Source: Synergistaceae bacterium (GTDB lineage Bacteria > Synergistota > Synergistia > Synergistales > Aminobacteriaceae). Taken from it: DNA of 64,000 nt. This document shows positions 8,845 to 17,272 of the stretch, in pieces (positions within the stretch are counted from its first letter, which is position 1; every line of letters starts with the position of its first letter). The notes beneath the pieces are model-generated. The model did no database searches. It was not told where the DNA came from and worked only from the letters and a program-made list of their open reading frames with translations. The stretch is from positions 1-64,000 of the forward strand of contig WRHH01000011.1 of the NCBI GenBank assembly GCA_009783355.1, given 5' to 3'. Both the position numbers and the translations under genes were made by a program.

Positions 8845-9249
8845 ATGAGGACTCTAGCGCTTGATATAGGAAGTGTCAGAATTGGCGTTGCAGTAAGCGA
8901 CCCGCTTGGGATAATTGCTCAGGGAATTGGAGTTTGGAGCACGGAAAGCAATTGGAAACTATCACTTGATGAATGTGTGAATAAATACGAGCCAAACACT
9001 ATTCTAATAGGGTTGCCAGTCAGAACTACAGGCGAGAAAGGAGTTGAAGCGGAGAAGGTTCTCAGTGTAGCAGAGGAAATCCAGAAATCTTATCCTGATA
9101 TAAAAGTTGAAACGTGGGATGAAAGATACACAACCGCGATTGCTGAGCGAGTTTTGCTTCTTGCTGATGTATCAAGGCGCAAGCGCAGACAGAAAATAGA
9201 CAAACTTGCGGCTGTTGTTATATTACAGAGTTGGCTGGAAAGAAAATAA
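8845..9249 (+). CDS. ruvX: Putative pre-16S rRNA nuclease / Holliday junction resolvase YqgF
   Basis: A 134-residue RNase H-fold protein of the YqgF/RuvX family. Motifs: LALDIGSVRIGVAVSDPLG (first Asp and the glycine-rich strand), ILIGLPVRTTGEKGVEAEKV and WDERYTTAIAE. The last residues KRRQKIDKLAAVVILQSWL carry the closing Asp. Bacterial members mature the 16S rRNA 5' end and have been proposed as Holliday junction resolvases. It starts six bases after alaS and is almost surely cotranscribed with it. Confidence 0.93.
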   Translation: MRTLALDIGSVRIGVAVSDPLGIIAQGIGVWSTESNWKLSLDECVNKYEPNTILIGLPVRTTGEKGVEAEKVLSVAEEIQKSYPDIKVETWDERYTTAIAERVLLLADVSRRKRRQKIDKLAAVVILQSWLERK

Positions 9250-9343
9250 ATTTAAATTATTTTAGCAAAACTAATCATAGAGCTTGACCAAATTAGCTTT
9301 TATGGTGTAGAGTTAAATAAATATTTTTGGGAGGGGTATAGGA

Positions 9344-9964
9344 ATGAGTAAATTTGATTTAAAAAAAATTAATATCGATGGTATAAAGCAAAAAGTAAAA
9401 GATATTGATATTCAGAGCGTAAAACAAAACGTAAAGAGTATCAAGAACCATAAATGGTGCCTCATTGTATGCGGTATAGTTATGATTTTACTTGGTTTAT
9501 TTTCAATGTTTCACTCAGACGAAACAATACTTTCTCTTGTTATGCTTTTTGGTTTTGGTTTTGTTGTTTCCGGTATTGCCCATGTTTTTTCATGGTATTT
9601 ATATATGAATTCTCCTGTAGACCACCCTCGCTGGTTTTTGGCTCAAGGCGTTTATGAGATTATACTAGGATTTATTTTTATTGCAAACCTTGGAGTGACA
9701 TACCTTTCCATCCCCTTAATGATTGCTTTCTGGGCTATTTTTGATGGTGTTGTCAGAACGACCGCTTCATATCAATGGAAAAAAGACGGCATAGAAAAAT
9801 GGTGTATACTACTTGCTTCCGGAATAATTTCAATCATTTTTGCCTTGCTATTACTGGCGCGACCTGGGGCAACAGTATTTGCTGCAACATTTATGATTGG
9901 TATTACGCTTCTTGCATGGGGAGTAACAGCTGCATTTGAAGCGTATAAACTTTATAATAATTGA
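9344..9964 (+). CDS. HdeD/DUF308-family membrane protein
   Basis: A 206-residue protein with a polar, lysine-rich N-terminus (about 40 residues) and then six hydrophobic segments arranged as three similar helix pairs, for example WCLIVCGIVMILLGLFSMF, SLVMLFGFGFVVSGIAHV, GVYEIILGFIFIANLGV, WCILLASGIISIIFALLLL and AATFMIGITLLAWGVTAAF. This is the DUF308 repeat pattern of HdeD, an inner-membrane protein linked to acid resistance in enterobacteria. GGGAGGGG precedes the ATG. The gene stands alone between ruvX and the tRNA cluster. Its function here is unknown. Confidence 0.75.
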   Translation: MSKFDLKKINIDGIKQKVKDIDIQSVKQNVKSIKNHKWCLIVCGIVMILLGLFSMFHSDETILSLVMLFGFGFVVSGIAHVFSWYLYMNSPVDHPRWFLAQGVYEIILGFIFIANLGVTYLSIPLMIAFWAIFDGVVRTTASYQWKKDGIEKWCILLASGIISIIFALLLLARPGATVFAATFMIGITLLAWGVTAAFEAYKLYNN

Positions 9965-10009
9965 TAATAGATTTTATTTAATAATATTTTAACTTCTGTT
10001 TATAGGGTC

Positions 10010-10037
10010 TTGTAAAATATTAAAATCTATGTATAAT
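10010..10037 (+). promoter_or_regulatory. Promoter of the tRNA cluster
   Basis: TTGTAA at 10010-10015, a 16-base spacer and a perfect TATAAT at 10032-10037, 13 bases before the first tRNA. Confidence 0.65.
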
Positions 10038-10050
10038 GGCTATTTGTTGA

Positions 10051-10126
10051 GCCGGTGTAGCTCAGTCGGTAGAGCAGCTGACTTGTAATCAGCAGGTCGT
10101 CCGTTCAAATCGGATCGCCGGCTCCA
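10051..10126 (+). tRNA. tRNA-Thr (anticodon TGT)
   Basis: Acceptor GCCGGTG with CGCCGGC, D arm, anticodon loop CTTGTAA, T arm and encoded CCA are all readable. First member of a tRNA cluster leading into the secE-nusG-ribosomal protein operon. Confidence 0.95.
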
Positions 10127-10159
10127 TTTGTCGAGCTAAACGGTAAAATACAATAACGT

Positions 10160-10245
10160 GGTAGGGTGGCCGAGTGGTCAAAGGCAACAGACTGTAAATC
10201 TGTCAGCGGGAGCTTACGTTGGTTCAAATCCAACCCCTACCACCA
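10160..10245 (+). tRNA. tRNA-Tyr (anticodon GTA)
   Basis: Class II tRNA of 86 bases with a long variable arm, acceptor GGTAGGG/CCCTACC, anticodon loop CTGTAAA and encoded CCA. The long extra arm with a GTA anticodon identifies bacterial tRNA-Tyr. Confidence 0.95.
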
Positions 10246-10254
10246 AGATTTTGA

Positions 10255-10330
10255 GCCGACTTAGCTCAGTAGGTAGAGCACATCCATGGTAAGGATGGGG
10301 TCTCCGGTTCAAATCCGGAAGTCGGCTCCA
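10255..10330 (+). tRNA. tRNA-Thr (anticodon GGT)
   Basis: Acceptor GCCGACT with AGTCGGC, anticodon loop ATGGTAA (anticodon GGT), T arm GGTTCAAATCC and encoded CCA. Second threonine isoacceptor of the cluster. Confidence 0.95.
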
Positions 10331-10340
10331 CTTTTATAGA

Positions 10341-10378
10341 GCCGGGAGGGGGATATTAGTACCCTTGCCGGGTTTTTT
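10341..10378 (+). terminator. Terminator after the first three tRNAs
   Basis: CCGG (10342-10345) pairs with CCGG (10368-10371) and GGG with CCC inside it, followed by TTTTTT. It would end the Thr/Tyr/Thr transcript ahead of rpmG, or attenuate read-through. Confidence 0.65.
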
Positions 10379-10412
10379 ATGCAGTGTAGTATTTAAAATT
10401 GGAGGATTAAAA

Positions 10413-10562
10413 ATGGCGGATATAGTCGGTTTGACCTGCACGAAGTGCAAAAATAGAAATTACGTCACTACTGTTAATAAGAAGAAGCAGAGTAAGAAAA
10501 TGGAAATAAAAAAGTTTTGTAAATTCTGCCGCGCGTCCGTATTGCATAAGGAGTCAAAATAG
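10413..10562 (+). CDS. rpmG: 50S ribosomal protein L33
   Basis: A 49-residue protein, MADIVGLTCTKCKNRNYVT to FCKFCRASVLHKESK. Two CxxC pairs (CTKC, CKFC) form a zinc ribbon, so this is the zinc-binding type of L33. The ATG at 10413 follows GGAGG at 10401-10405; an upstream in-frame start at 10365 lies inside the terminator and was rejected. It sits between tRNA-Thr and tRNA-Trp, the common position near secE, although the tuf gene often found before it is absent. Confidence 0.95.
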   Translation: MADIVGLTCTKCKNRNYVTTVNKKKQSKKMEIKKFCKFCRASVLHKESK

Positions 10563-10584
10563 TATAAAATAAGCTTTCGTTTGC

Positions 10585-10660
10585 AGGTCCATGGCTCAAT
10601 TGGTAGAGCACTGGTCTCCAAAACCGGGGGTTGCAGGTTCGAGTCCTGCTGGGCCTGCCA
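10585..10660 (+). tRNA. tRNA-Trp (anticodon CCA)
   Basis: Acceptor AGGTCCA pairs with TGGGCCT (one G-T pair), the anticodon loop is CTCCAAA with anticodon CCA, and the 3' CCA is encoded. Its place just before secE is conserved in many bacteria. Confidence 0.94.
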
Positions 10661-10741
10661 TTTAAAATTGAAAATTAGTTGCTGAGATTAGGGGTCTACT
10701 GTAACTAATAACTATAAGAACGAGATGAGGTGCAGCAAAAA

Positions 10742-10924
10742 GTGAATCGCCTATTTGTCTTCATGAGGGAAGCAAAAGCAGAATTAAAGAAAGTTACTTG
10801 GCCGGGTAAACAACAAATCTGGCACTCGACCCTAATTGTAATAATCTTTACGCTTTTGGTCTCTCTCTATCTTGGTATTCTTGATTTAGCTCTGACGGGT
10901 ATTTTTTCCCACGTTTTCAGTTAA
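10742..10924 (+). CDS. secE: Preprotein translocase subunit SecE
   Basis: A short single-span SecE. The signature AELKKVTWPGKQQIW is followed by one membrane helix (TLIVIIFTLLVSLYLGILDL). SecE clamps SecY in the Sec translocon. Two GTG starts are possible, 10730 and 10742; the second is preferred because GATGAGG (10724-10730) then serves as ribosome site. The gene is about 60 residues, the usual size for Gram-negative and Firmicute single-helix SecE, and nusG follows directly. Confidence 0.93.
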   Translation: MNRLFVFMREAKAELKKVTWPGKQQIWHSTLIVIIFTLLVSLYLGILDLALTGIFSHVFS

Positions 10925-10930
10925 CTTTAC

Positions 10931-11479
10931 ATGAGCGTTCATGGAGTGCGCCGTTGGTACGTTGTTCAAACTTACTCAGGATACGAAAACAGGGTTAAAG
11001 CAAATTTAGAACAACGTATAGCAACAATGGGAATGGAAAACAGTATTTTTAACGTTCTCATTCCTATTGAAGAAAGACTTTCGGTGAAAGAAGGCAAAAC
11101 CCGGAAGATAACAAGAAAGCTTTATCCGAGTTATGTGCTCGTTGAAATGTGCCTTGACGAGCAGTCTTGGTATGTTGTTAGGCATACTCCTGGCATCACC
11201 GGCTTTGTTGGAGCTGGAACTCACCCTCTCCCTTTATCTGAGAAGGAAGTCAAGGAGATTCTTGGCAAATTAGATAAAGATCAGGAGCAGATAAAAATTA
11301 AAATTGAAATGAATATTGAACGGGGCGACACTGTCAAAGTAAAGGAAGGTCCGTTTGAAGGTCAGGTTGGACCTGTTGTAGAAGTGAACCCTGAAAAAGG
11401 AAAAGTTAAATTTACAGTTAGTGTTTTTGGCCGTGAAACGGTCGTTGAAGCAGATTTTATGAGTTTAGAAAAGTTGTGA
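10931..11479 (+). CDS. nusG: Transcription termination/antitermination factor NusG
   Basis: A 182-residue protein with the NusG N-terminal domain ([20 protein letters not shown], then [11 protein letters not shown] and [12 protein letters not shown]) and the C-terminal KOW domain ([19 protein letters not shown]). NusG binds RNA polymerase and couples it to Rho or the ribosome. It starts six bases after secE and precedes rplK by 16 bases, forming one operon. Confidence 0.97.
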   Translation: MSVHGVRRWYVVQTYSGYENRVKANLEQRIATMGMENSIFNVLIPIEERLSVKEGKTRKITRKLYPSYVLVEMCLDEQSWYVVRHTPGITGFVGAGTHPLPLSEKEVKEILGKLDKDQEQIKIKIEMNIERGDTVKVKEGPFEGQVGPVVEVNPEKGKVKFTVSVFGRETVVEADFMSLEKL

Positions 11480-11495
11480 GAGGAGATTTTCGGTT

Positions 11496-11921
11496 ATGGC
11501 AAAAAAAATCGTAGGACAAGTTAAATTGCAGTTGCCTGCAGGTAAGGCGACTCCTGCTCCACCTGTAGGTCCCGCTTTGGGGCAGCATGGCGTTAATATT
11601 ATGGAGTTTGTAAAGCAGTTTAACGCCCGTACAGCAGATCAAGCAGGGCTTATTATTCCTGCAGTGATAACAATTTACGCTGATCGCAGCTTTACTTTTG
11701 AACTTAAAACGCCGCCTGCAAGCGTTTTGCTTAAAAAAGCAGTAGGTATTGAGACTGCTTCCGGCACGCCAAATAAGAAGAAAGTTGCTACTGTTCCCAT
11801 TTCAAAGATAAGGGAAATAGCAGAGCTTAAAAGAGTCGACTTAAATGCAAATGATGTCGATGCAGCAATGAGGATGATAGAGGGCACTGCCCGCTCAATG
11901 GGAATTGATATTCAACAATAA
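11496..11921 (+). CDS. rplK: 50S ribosomal protein L11
   Basis: A 141-residue protein with the L11 hallmarks: the proline-rich [20 protein letters not shown] at the N-terminus and the rRNA-binding C-terminal domain ([22 protein letters not shown]). It forms the GTPase-associated centre with 23S rRNA. The length is exactly typical. GAGGAG precedes the ATG. Confidence 0.98.
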   Translation: MAKKIVGQVKLQLPAGKATPAPPVGPALGQHGVNIMEFVKQFNARTADQAGLIIPAVITIYADRSFTFELKTPPASVLLKKAVGIETASGTPNKKKVATVPISKIREIAELKRVDLNANDVDAAMRMIEGTARSMGIDIQQ

Positions 11922-11991
11922 TTGAATTGTAATTAAATTTTGTGGGAGGAAATATTATGAGTTTCCGTCATAACCACTGGAGGTAAAAAAC

Positions 11992-12696
11992 ATGAAGAGA
12001 AGTAAACGCTACAACGCGGCTATGGGCATGGTCGAAAAAAATCGCCTTTATGGATTAAAAGAGGCCATTCTGCTTTTTAAACAAGTTTCTACGGCAAAAT
12101 TTGACGAAAGCATGGAAGTTCATGTTCGTCTTGGAGTCGACCCGAGACATGCTGACCAGCAGGTCAGAAGTACGGTAACTCTGCCTCACGGAACCGGTGT
12201 AACAAAGAGAGTTCTCGTTCTTGCAACGGGCGAGAAGGTTAGAGAAGCGGAAGATGCAGGAGCGGACATTGCAGGCGGGGATGATCTCGTTGCAAAAATT
12301 CAAGGCGGTTGGATGGAATTTGACGCGGTCATAGCGACCCCGGAAATGATGAAATCGGTTGGACGCCTTGGAAAAATTTTAGGTCCGCGTGGACTTATGC
12401 CAAGCGCAAAAACCGGAACGGTGACTGATGATATATCTCATGCCGTCAAAGAAGTTAAGGCGGGACGCATAGAGTTTCGCGTTGATAAGACCGGGATTAT
12501 CCATAATTTTGTGGGAAAGAAAAGATTTGAAGATCAACAGCTTTTTGAAAATGCACGTACTCTTTTACAGGCGATAGTAAAGGCCAGGCCATCTTCGGTG
12601 AAGGGAACATACGTAAAGAGCATTTCTGTAGCGCCGTCAATGGGCCCCGGAATAAAACTTGATACTGCGGCGGTGCTGAAGGAAATAGCTGAGTAA
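11992..12696 (+). CDS. rplA: 50S ribosomal protein L1
   Basis: A 234-residue L1 of the ribosomal stalk. The signature [20 protein letters not shown] is present, along with [20 protein letters not shown] and the C-terminal [20 protein letters not shown]. In many bacteria L1 also represses its own operon by binding the rplK leader. CACTGGAGGT precedes the ATG. The L10 leader and rplJ follow. Confidence 0.98.
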   Translation: MKRSKRYNAAMGMVEKNRLYGLKEAILLFKQVSTAKFDESMEVHVRLGVDPRHADQQVRSTVTLPHGTGVTKRVLVLATGEKVREAEDAGADIAGGDDLVAKIQGGWMEFDAVIATPEMMKSVGRLGKILGPRGLMPSAKTGTVTDDISHAVKEVKAGRIEFRVDKTGIIHNFVGKKRFEDQQLFENARTLLQAIVKARPSSVKGTYVKSISVAPSMGPGIKLDTAAVLKEIAE

Positions 12697-12707
12697 AGAC
12701 AATAAAA

Positions 12708-12855
12708 CTTAAGACAGCAGGTTTTCGCGGATTTTTAATTGCGAAAATAAATCCCGCCGAGGTTTGATTTGAATGAGCTAAATTGTGTTTTGTTTTAATT
12801 GACACATTTAAGTTTTGTTTATTATCCCCGGCTGCATGGCCGGGTTTATTTTTTA
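12708..12855 (+). ncRNA. Ribosomal protein L10 leader with attenuator hairpin
   Basis: The 182-base gap between rplA and rplJ carries the L10 leader pattern: GACAGCAGG near 12711, a hairpin around GTTTTCGCGG..., and CCCGCCGAGG near 12753-12762, which together form the kink-turn region bound by L10 (L7/L12)4. It is followed by a GC-rich hairpin (CCCGGC at 12827-12832 with GCCGGG at 12839-12844) and a T-rich tract, apparently an attenuator. Feedback by L10 on rplJL is the established role of this leader. Exact pairing was judged by eye. Confidence 0.7.
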
Positions 12856-12878
12856 TTACGAAAGGAGGATGGTAAAAA

Positions 12879-13409
12879 ATGCCAGCAAAGATTAAATATG
12901 AGCAGGTCGAGGCTTTACGAGAAAAATTGAGCAAGACCAAGGCTGTCTTTATTGCCGAGTATCGCGGAATGACGGTCGCTCAGAGCACAAAACTACGCGC
13001 TCTTGTTCGCGCGGTCGGAGGAGAGATGAAAGTCGCAAAGAACACTCTTCTTGAAGTCGCAATGAAGGAAGAGAATATGGTAGCGTTGCCGGAGACTCTT
13101 ATCACAGGCCCGAACGTGTATACTTTGGCGTATGACGACCCTTCGGCAGTTGCGAAAGTAATTCGTGATTTCAGCAAAGAGAAGACTAATAAAGCTTTCG
13201 TGCTCAAGGGCGGAGTGCTTGGAAAAAGCATTCTTGACGTCCCTGCGCTTGAAGCTCTTGCTGATATGCCGCCGAAGGAAATTGTTCTCGGACAGGTTGT
13301 GCGTACTATTGCAGCGCCGATTTCAGGATTCCTTAACGTGCTTAACGGGCCTGTCCGTGGGCTTTTGAATGTACTGAACGCAATAAAAGAAAAAAATGAA
13401 GCAGCATAA
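12879..13409 (+). CDS. rplJ: 50S ribosomal protein L10
   Basis: A 176-residue L10, the stalk base that holds L7/L12 dimers. Motifs: VFIAEYRGMTVAQSTKLRAL, KVAKNTLLEVA, ITGPNVYTLAYDDPSAVAKV. The C-terminal helix (LLNVLNAIKEKNEAA) binds L7/L12. AAAGGAGG precedes the ATG. rplL follows 55 bases later. Confidence 0.97.
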   Translation: MPAKIKYEQVEALREKLSKTKAVFIAEYRGMTVAQSTKLRALVRAVGGEMKVAKNTLLEVAMKEENMVALPETLITGPNVYTLAYDDPSAVAKVIRDFSKEKTNKAFVLKGGVLGKSILDVPALEALADMPPKEIVLGQVVRTIAAPISGFLNVLNGPVRGLLNVLNAIKEKNEAA

Positions 13410-13464
13410 AGCTTGATATCGATATTTATTAGAATTAAAATTAAAAATTCAGGAGGAAAATAAA

Positions 13465-13842
13465 ATGACGCATGAAGATATTATTAAGGCTATTGAAACT
13501 ATGACAGTTCTTGAACTTTCCGAGCTTGTTAAGGCTCTTGAGGATAAGTTTGGAGTTTCCGCTTCCGCCCCCGCGATGGCAATGCCGATGATGATGGCGG
13601 CCGCCGCTGCAGCGCCGGTTGAAGAGGAGAAGACGGAGTTCGATGTAATCTATAAAGGACCGGGCAGCAACAAGATAAACGTTATCAAAGTCGTTCGCGA
13701 GATAACCAGCCTTGGACTCAAAGAGGCCAAGGAACTTGTAGATAACCCGCCAAGGCCGGTCAAAGAGGGCATACCAAAAGAAGAAGCCCAGGAAATAAAG
13801 AAGAAGCTCGAGGATGCAGGAGCAGACGTTGAAGTGAAGTAG
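13465..13842 (+). CDS. rplL: 50S ribosomal protein L7/L12
   Basis: A 125-residue L7/L12 with its N-terminal dimerisation domain ([20 protein letters not shown]), an Ala/Met/Pro-rich hinge, and the factor-binding C-terminal domain ([30 protein letters not shown]). It recruits translational GTPases. In most bacteria rpoB and rpoC follow; here the next gene is rarA on the other strand. Confidence 0.98.
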   Translation: MTHEDIIKAIETMTVLELSELVKALEDKFGVSASAPAMAMPMMMAAAAAAPVEEEKTEFDVIYKGPGSNKINVIKVVREITSLGLKEAKELVDNPPRPVKEGIPKEEAQEIKKKLEDAGADVEVK

Positions 13843-13911
13843 CACAAATTAGTGAGGAATGAGGAGTTAGTAGCTGAAGAATAAAAAATGCCTTTTGTCT
13901 ATAGCTCCTCA

Positions 13912-13960
13912 CTTCTAACTTCTAACTTCTAACTTCTAACTCCTAACTCCTAACTCCTAA
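13912..13960. repeat. Heptamer tandem array (7 copies)
   Basis: Four copies of CTTCTAA (13912-13939) followed by three of CTCCTAA (13940-13960). Upstream, 13852-13871 (GTGAGGAATGAGGAGTTAG) is loosely complementary to it, so the pair could fold as a long imperfect hairpin between the convergent rplL and rarA genes, possibly serving as terminator. Confidence 0.85.
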
Positions 13961-15258
13961 CTCTTTTTACGTAGTGCCGCCCAGTATTCGAGGCGTTTTT
14001 TTATTTCGCGTTCGAACCCGCGCTCTATTGGTTTGTAAAACTCCTGGCGTTTCATCCCATCCGGAAAATAATTCTGCCCCGAGAATCCCAACGCGGTATC
14101 GTGGTCGTACTGGTAGCCTTCCGAGTACCCCAACTCTTTCATGAGCTTCGTCGGAGCGTTTAGGATATGTTTTGGCGGCATTAGCGTTCCATACTGCCTT
14201 GCCGCGCGGCATGCGGCGCCCCACGCGATGTACGCGGAGTTGGTCTTTGGCGCCGTTCCCAGATATATTACCAGTTGAGCGATGGCCAGGTCGCCTTCCG
14301 GAGAGCCGAGGCGTTCGTAAACTTCCCACGCAGCCAAAGCCTGATGTACGGCTTGCGGGTCGGCTAAAGACACGTCCTCAATAGAAAATCGCGTCAGGCG
14401 GCGCAGAATGTATTTCGGATCCTCTCCCCCTCCAAGCATTCGGGCGAGCCAGTAGAGCGCCGCGTCGGTGTCCGAGCCGCGCAAAGATTTGTGCAGAGCC
14501 GATATCAGGTTATAATGCTCATCCCTGTCCTTGTCGTATATAGGCAGGCGTTTATGTACAAAATCCACTAATTCTTGCCCGTTAAGATCGTGGTCGGCGT
14601 TGTCGAACAGGATTTCCAACAGGTTTATATAATACCTGCCATCACCGTCCGCCATTGCTATGAGCGCTTCTTTCGCGTCGTCAGTAGCGGGCAAAGGGCG
14701 GCCTTTTAAAGCTTCAGCGCGGGCGAGAATAGCGGCAAATGCGTCTTTGCAGAGGCGGTTGAGCACAAAGACCTGACAACGCGACAGCAACGCGCCGTTC
14801 AGCTCAAAACTGGGGTTTTCGGTAGTCGCTCCGACCAGAATGACTGTGCCGTTTTCGACGTATGGAAGAAATCCGTCCTGCTGCGAGCGATTGAAGCGGT
14901 GTATTTCGTCGACGAACAGCAATGTCTGCCTGCCGGTTTTCAGCAAGAAAGCGGCTTGTTCAAATACCTTGCGCAAATCGGCCACGCCGGAGAATACGGC
15001 GGACATCTGCACAAAATGCACGTCCGCCATAGAGGCGAGTATACGCGCGATAGTAGTTTTCCCAACTCCCGGAGGCCCCCAAAGGATAAATGACGACAGT
15101 TTACCGGTCTTGAGCATACGAAAAATAGCGCCGCTTTCCCCGAGCAAATGATTCTGTCCTACTACCTGATCAAGGGTAGTCGGGCGCAGTTCGTCTGCAA
15201 GCGGGCGAGAGCTTAACGTGCTTTCTTTCGTATTATTATGTATTTCATCAAAGCTCAT
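13957..15258 (-). CDS. rarA: Replication-associated recombination protein A (AAA+ ATPase)
   Basis: A 433-residue RarA/MgsA, a clamp-loader-like ATPase acting at stalled replication forks. Visible: RPTTLDQVVGQNHLLG, Walker A ILWGPPGVGKTTIARI, Walker B LLFVDEIHRFNRSQQDGFL, sensor 1 VGATTENPSFELNGALLSRC, and the C-terminal tetramerisation part (DALYWLARMLGGGEDPKYI; WGAACRAAR). ATG at 15258 is preferred over an in-frame TTG at 15273. It overlaps the end of the cysteine hydrolase gene upstream, so the two are cotranscribed. The array at 13912-13960 marks its 3' end. Confidence 0.95.
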   Translation of the reverse strand: MSFDEIHNNTKESTLSSRPLADELRPTTLDQVVGQNHLLGESGAIFRMLKTGKLSSFILWGPPGVGKTTIARILASMADVHFVQMSAVFSGVADLRKVFEQAAFLLKTGRQTLLFVDEIHRFNRSQQDGFLPYVENGTVILVGATTENPSFELNGALLSRCQVFVLNRLCKDAFAAILARAEALKGRPLPATDDAKEALIAMADGDGRYYINLLEILFDNADHDLNGQELVDFVHKRLPIYDKDRDEHYNLISALHKSLRGSDTDAALYWLARMLGGGEDPKYILRRLTRFSIEDVSLADPQAVHQALAAWEVYERLGSPEGDLAIAQLVIYLGTAPKTNSAYIAWGAACRAARQYGTLMPPKHILNAPTKLMKELGYSEGYQYDHDTALGFSGQNYFPDGMKRQEFYKPIERGFEREIKKRLEYWAALRKKS

Positions 15259-16147
15259 CTGTTGATTTGACAAGCTTTATTCCATACCTTTCAGCTAAAG
15301 CGCTAAATTCGTTCTCCGTGGCGGACTCGAACCCCGGAATTGGGGACATGCAATCGGTCAAAATATGCACTCTGGATGTTATCTCTTTATCCTCGCTATA
15401 GTATTCAGCGATTTGTTTTACTGATTCCAAAACACAATGGCTTGAAGCTTCCCCAGCTATGTAAATTCTTTGATATTTTGCTATTGATTTCAATAGCTCA
15501 ATATTTATATAAGCTGTTTTTGAATATTCCGGCTTGAAAATCCCATACATCTCGGAAAGCGGGTCGTCTCCTTTCAATACGCTCGTTGTTGAAAACTTTT
15601 TCGCAGTTGAAAGGAAATAAATCAGGTTTGATAAAATGCTCTCAAGCGCGTGCCCTATAGTCCCTTTTAAACAATGGTAAGGCCAAATCATAAGCTGCTT
15701 TTTCCCGAGGCGTTCAAGGTTGCGAACGTAGTTAAGGCTATCTTCCGGGTACAAGGCAGCGCTCCATTTTCTCCTTAATATGTCCGCTTCAGTGATAACC
15801 GTAAACGGCTCTGGAGTGTTTCCGCAATCATCTTTCCACCACACGGGATGGAATATCTGCAACGGGTCGTGCGAATCAAGGGATATAGTTATATCTGAGA
15901 TGAGTTCGGCATGTGAATATATGAACTTGCAGAGTCTTTCAACATCGCTATGGGAGCCCGGAACTCCAAGAGAGCCATTCTCCATAAAAGAGTTTTGAAT
16001 GTCTATTGCTAATAAAAGAGTTCTTTCACCTTTCTGCGTTATATTTTCAGATTCCGCCATCCTGAAAAGCTCGCCTGACGCGACCGGAACATCCGTTCTT
16101 CCTATTGCCGATACGTTTACGATATCCTCAAATTTAGTCTTCAGCAT
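15248..16147 (-). CDS. Isochorismatase/nicotinamidase-like cysteine hydrolase
   Basis: A 299-residue protein. Its core has the three positions of the cysteine hydrolase triad: Asp in LLLAIDIQNSFMENG, Lys in TSVLKGDDPLSE, and Cys in IAGEASSHCVLESVKQIA. Metal-binding Asp and His lie in TISLDSHDP as in nicotinamidases. The core is longer than standard (about 180-210) because of an N-terminal extension of about 30 residues and an insertion around the Trp-rich segment (VWWKDDCGNTPEPF). Substrate cannot be named; an NAD-salvage amidase is possible. AAAGGAG precedes the ATG. rarA overlaps its 3' end. Confidence 0.78.
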   Translation of the reverse strand: MLKTKFEDIVNVSAIGRTDVPVASGELFRMAESENITQKGERTLLLAIDIQNSFMENGSLGVPGSHSDVERLCKFIYSHAELISDITISLDSHDPLQIFHPVWWKDDCGNTPEPFTVITEADILRRKWSAALYPEDSLNYVRNLERLGKKQLMIWPYHCLKGTIGHALESILSNLIYFLSTAKKFSTTSVLKGDDPLSEMYGIFKPEYSKTAYINIELLKSIAKYQRIYIAGEASSHCVLESVKQIAEYYSEDKEITSRVHILTDCMSPIPGFESATENEFSALAERYGIKLVKSTDEL

Positions 16148-16270
16148 TTTGCCGCTCCTTTTATTGTATTAACTGTTTATTTCCACTATTATATATCCAG
16201 AAAAAAGTTTTCAGTCAATTGTGACACTGTTTTTTTAACGTGATATAACACAAATGAAGAGGTGATTAGG

Positions 16271-17248
16271 ATGTCATTGCCAAAGGTTTATGTTGGTCTG
16301 CCAATACAGGAGGCGGGACTTGAACTGTTGCGGGGGAAAGTAGAATTTAAAATCTGGAAGGAAGATGGCCCTCCTTCAAGAGAAGTGTTGTTTAAAGAGC
16401 TTGAGGGCGCCGATGGTTTAATATCGGGGCTGCCGTTCCGTGTTGATGGCGAGCTCATGGATGTTTCTCCTAAACTTAAGGTCGTGAGCAACTACGCTGT
16501 GGGTTATGACAATATCGATGTGCCTGCAGCGACGAAACGCGGAATTTTAATCACGAACACTCCGGACGTGTTGACGGCCGCAACGGCGGACCTTGCTTTA
16601 TTGCTGATACTGGCGACCGCGCGCAGGGCGTTTGAAGCAAACGAGTTCATGCGTTCCGGGAAATGGAAAACCTGGGGCCCCGATCTTCTGGTCGGCATGG
16701 AGGTATCAGGAAGCACCATAGGCATTATAGGCATGGGGAAAATAGGCGGCGCTGTGGCGAGACGCGCATTCGGGTTTGGGATGAAGATAATATACTACAG
16801 CGAGGAGCGCCGGTTGGATATAGAGGAGTCATGCGGCGCAAAATTCGTGAGCATGGAGGAACTTTTGAAAGAAAGCGACATAGTTACTCTGCATTGCCTC
16901 CTGAACGAACAAACGAGAAATATGTTCGGCGAGGCGCAATTCCAAATGATGAAGAAGACGGCAATTTTCATAAACACCGCCCGCGGCGCCATCGTCGATC
17001 AAAAAGCTCTTTACAAAGCATGTTCCGAAAAGTGGATATGGGCAGCGGGGTTGGACGTCTACGAAGCAGAACCCGTTCCGCTTGACGACCCGATACTAAA
17101 ACTAACCAACGTAACGACATTGCCCCACATAGCAAGCGCAAGCAACGTCTCAAGAAACGGAATGGCGCGCAAAGCGGCAATCAACCTGCTTGAAGCTCTA
17201 CAGGGAAACAGGCCGCCCGACCTCGTAAACCCGGAAGCGTGGAAGTAG
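16271..17248 (+). CDS. D-isomer-specific 2-hydroxyacid dehydrogenase (glyoxylate/hydroxypyruvate reductase type)
   Basis: A 325-residue NAD(P)-dependent dehydrogenase. The catalytic domain contains VSNYAVGYDNIDVPAATKRG; the nucleotide-binding site is GSTIGIIGMGKIGGAVARRA; catalytic Arg is in INTARGAIVDQKAL, Glu in LDVYEAEPV and His in LPHIASAS. These enzymes reduce glyoxylate, hydroxypyruvate or related 2-oxoacids. ATG at 16271 follows AAGAGGTGA; the GTG at 16262 would lie in that ribosome site. It stands alone upstream of the YhcG-like gene. The precise substrate is not visible. Confidence 0.9.
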   Translation: MSLPKVYVGLPIQEAGLELLRGKVEFKIWKEDGPPSREVLFKELEGADGLISGLPFRVDGELMDVSPKLKVVSNYAVGYDNIDVPAATKRGILITNTPDVLTAATADLALLLILATARRAFEANEFMRSGKWKTWGPDLLVGMEVSGSTIGIIGMGKIGGAVARRAFGFGMKIIYYSEERRLDIEESCGAKFVSMEELLKESDIVTLHCLLNEQTRNMFGEAQFQMMKKTAIFINTARGAIVDQKALYKACSEKWIWAAGLDVYEAEPVPLDDPILKLTNVTTLPHIASASNVSRNGMARKAAINLLEALQGNRPPDLVNPEAWK

Positions 17249-17272
17249 AAAAAGTGATTAGGAGGTTTTATA

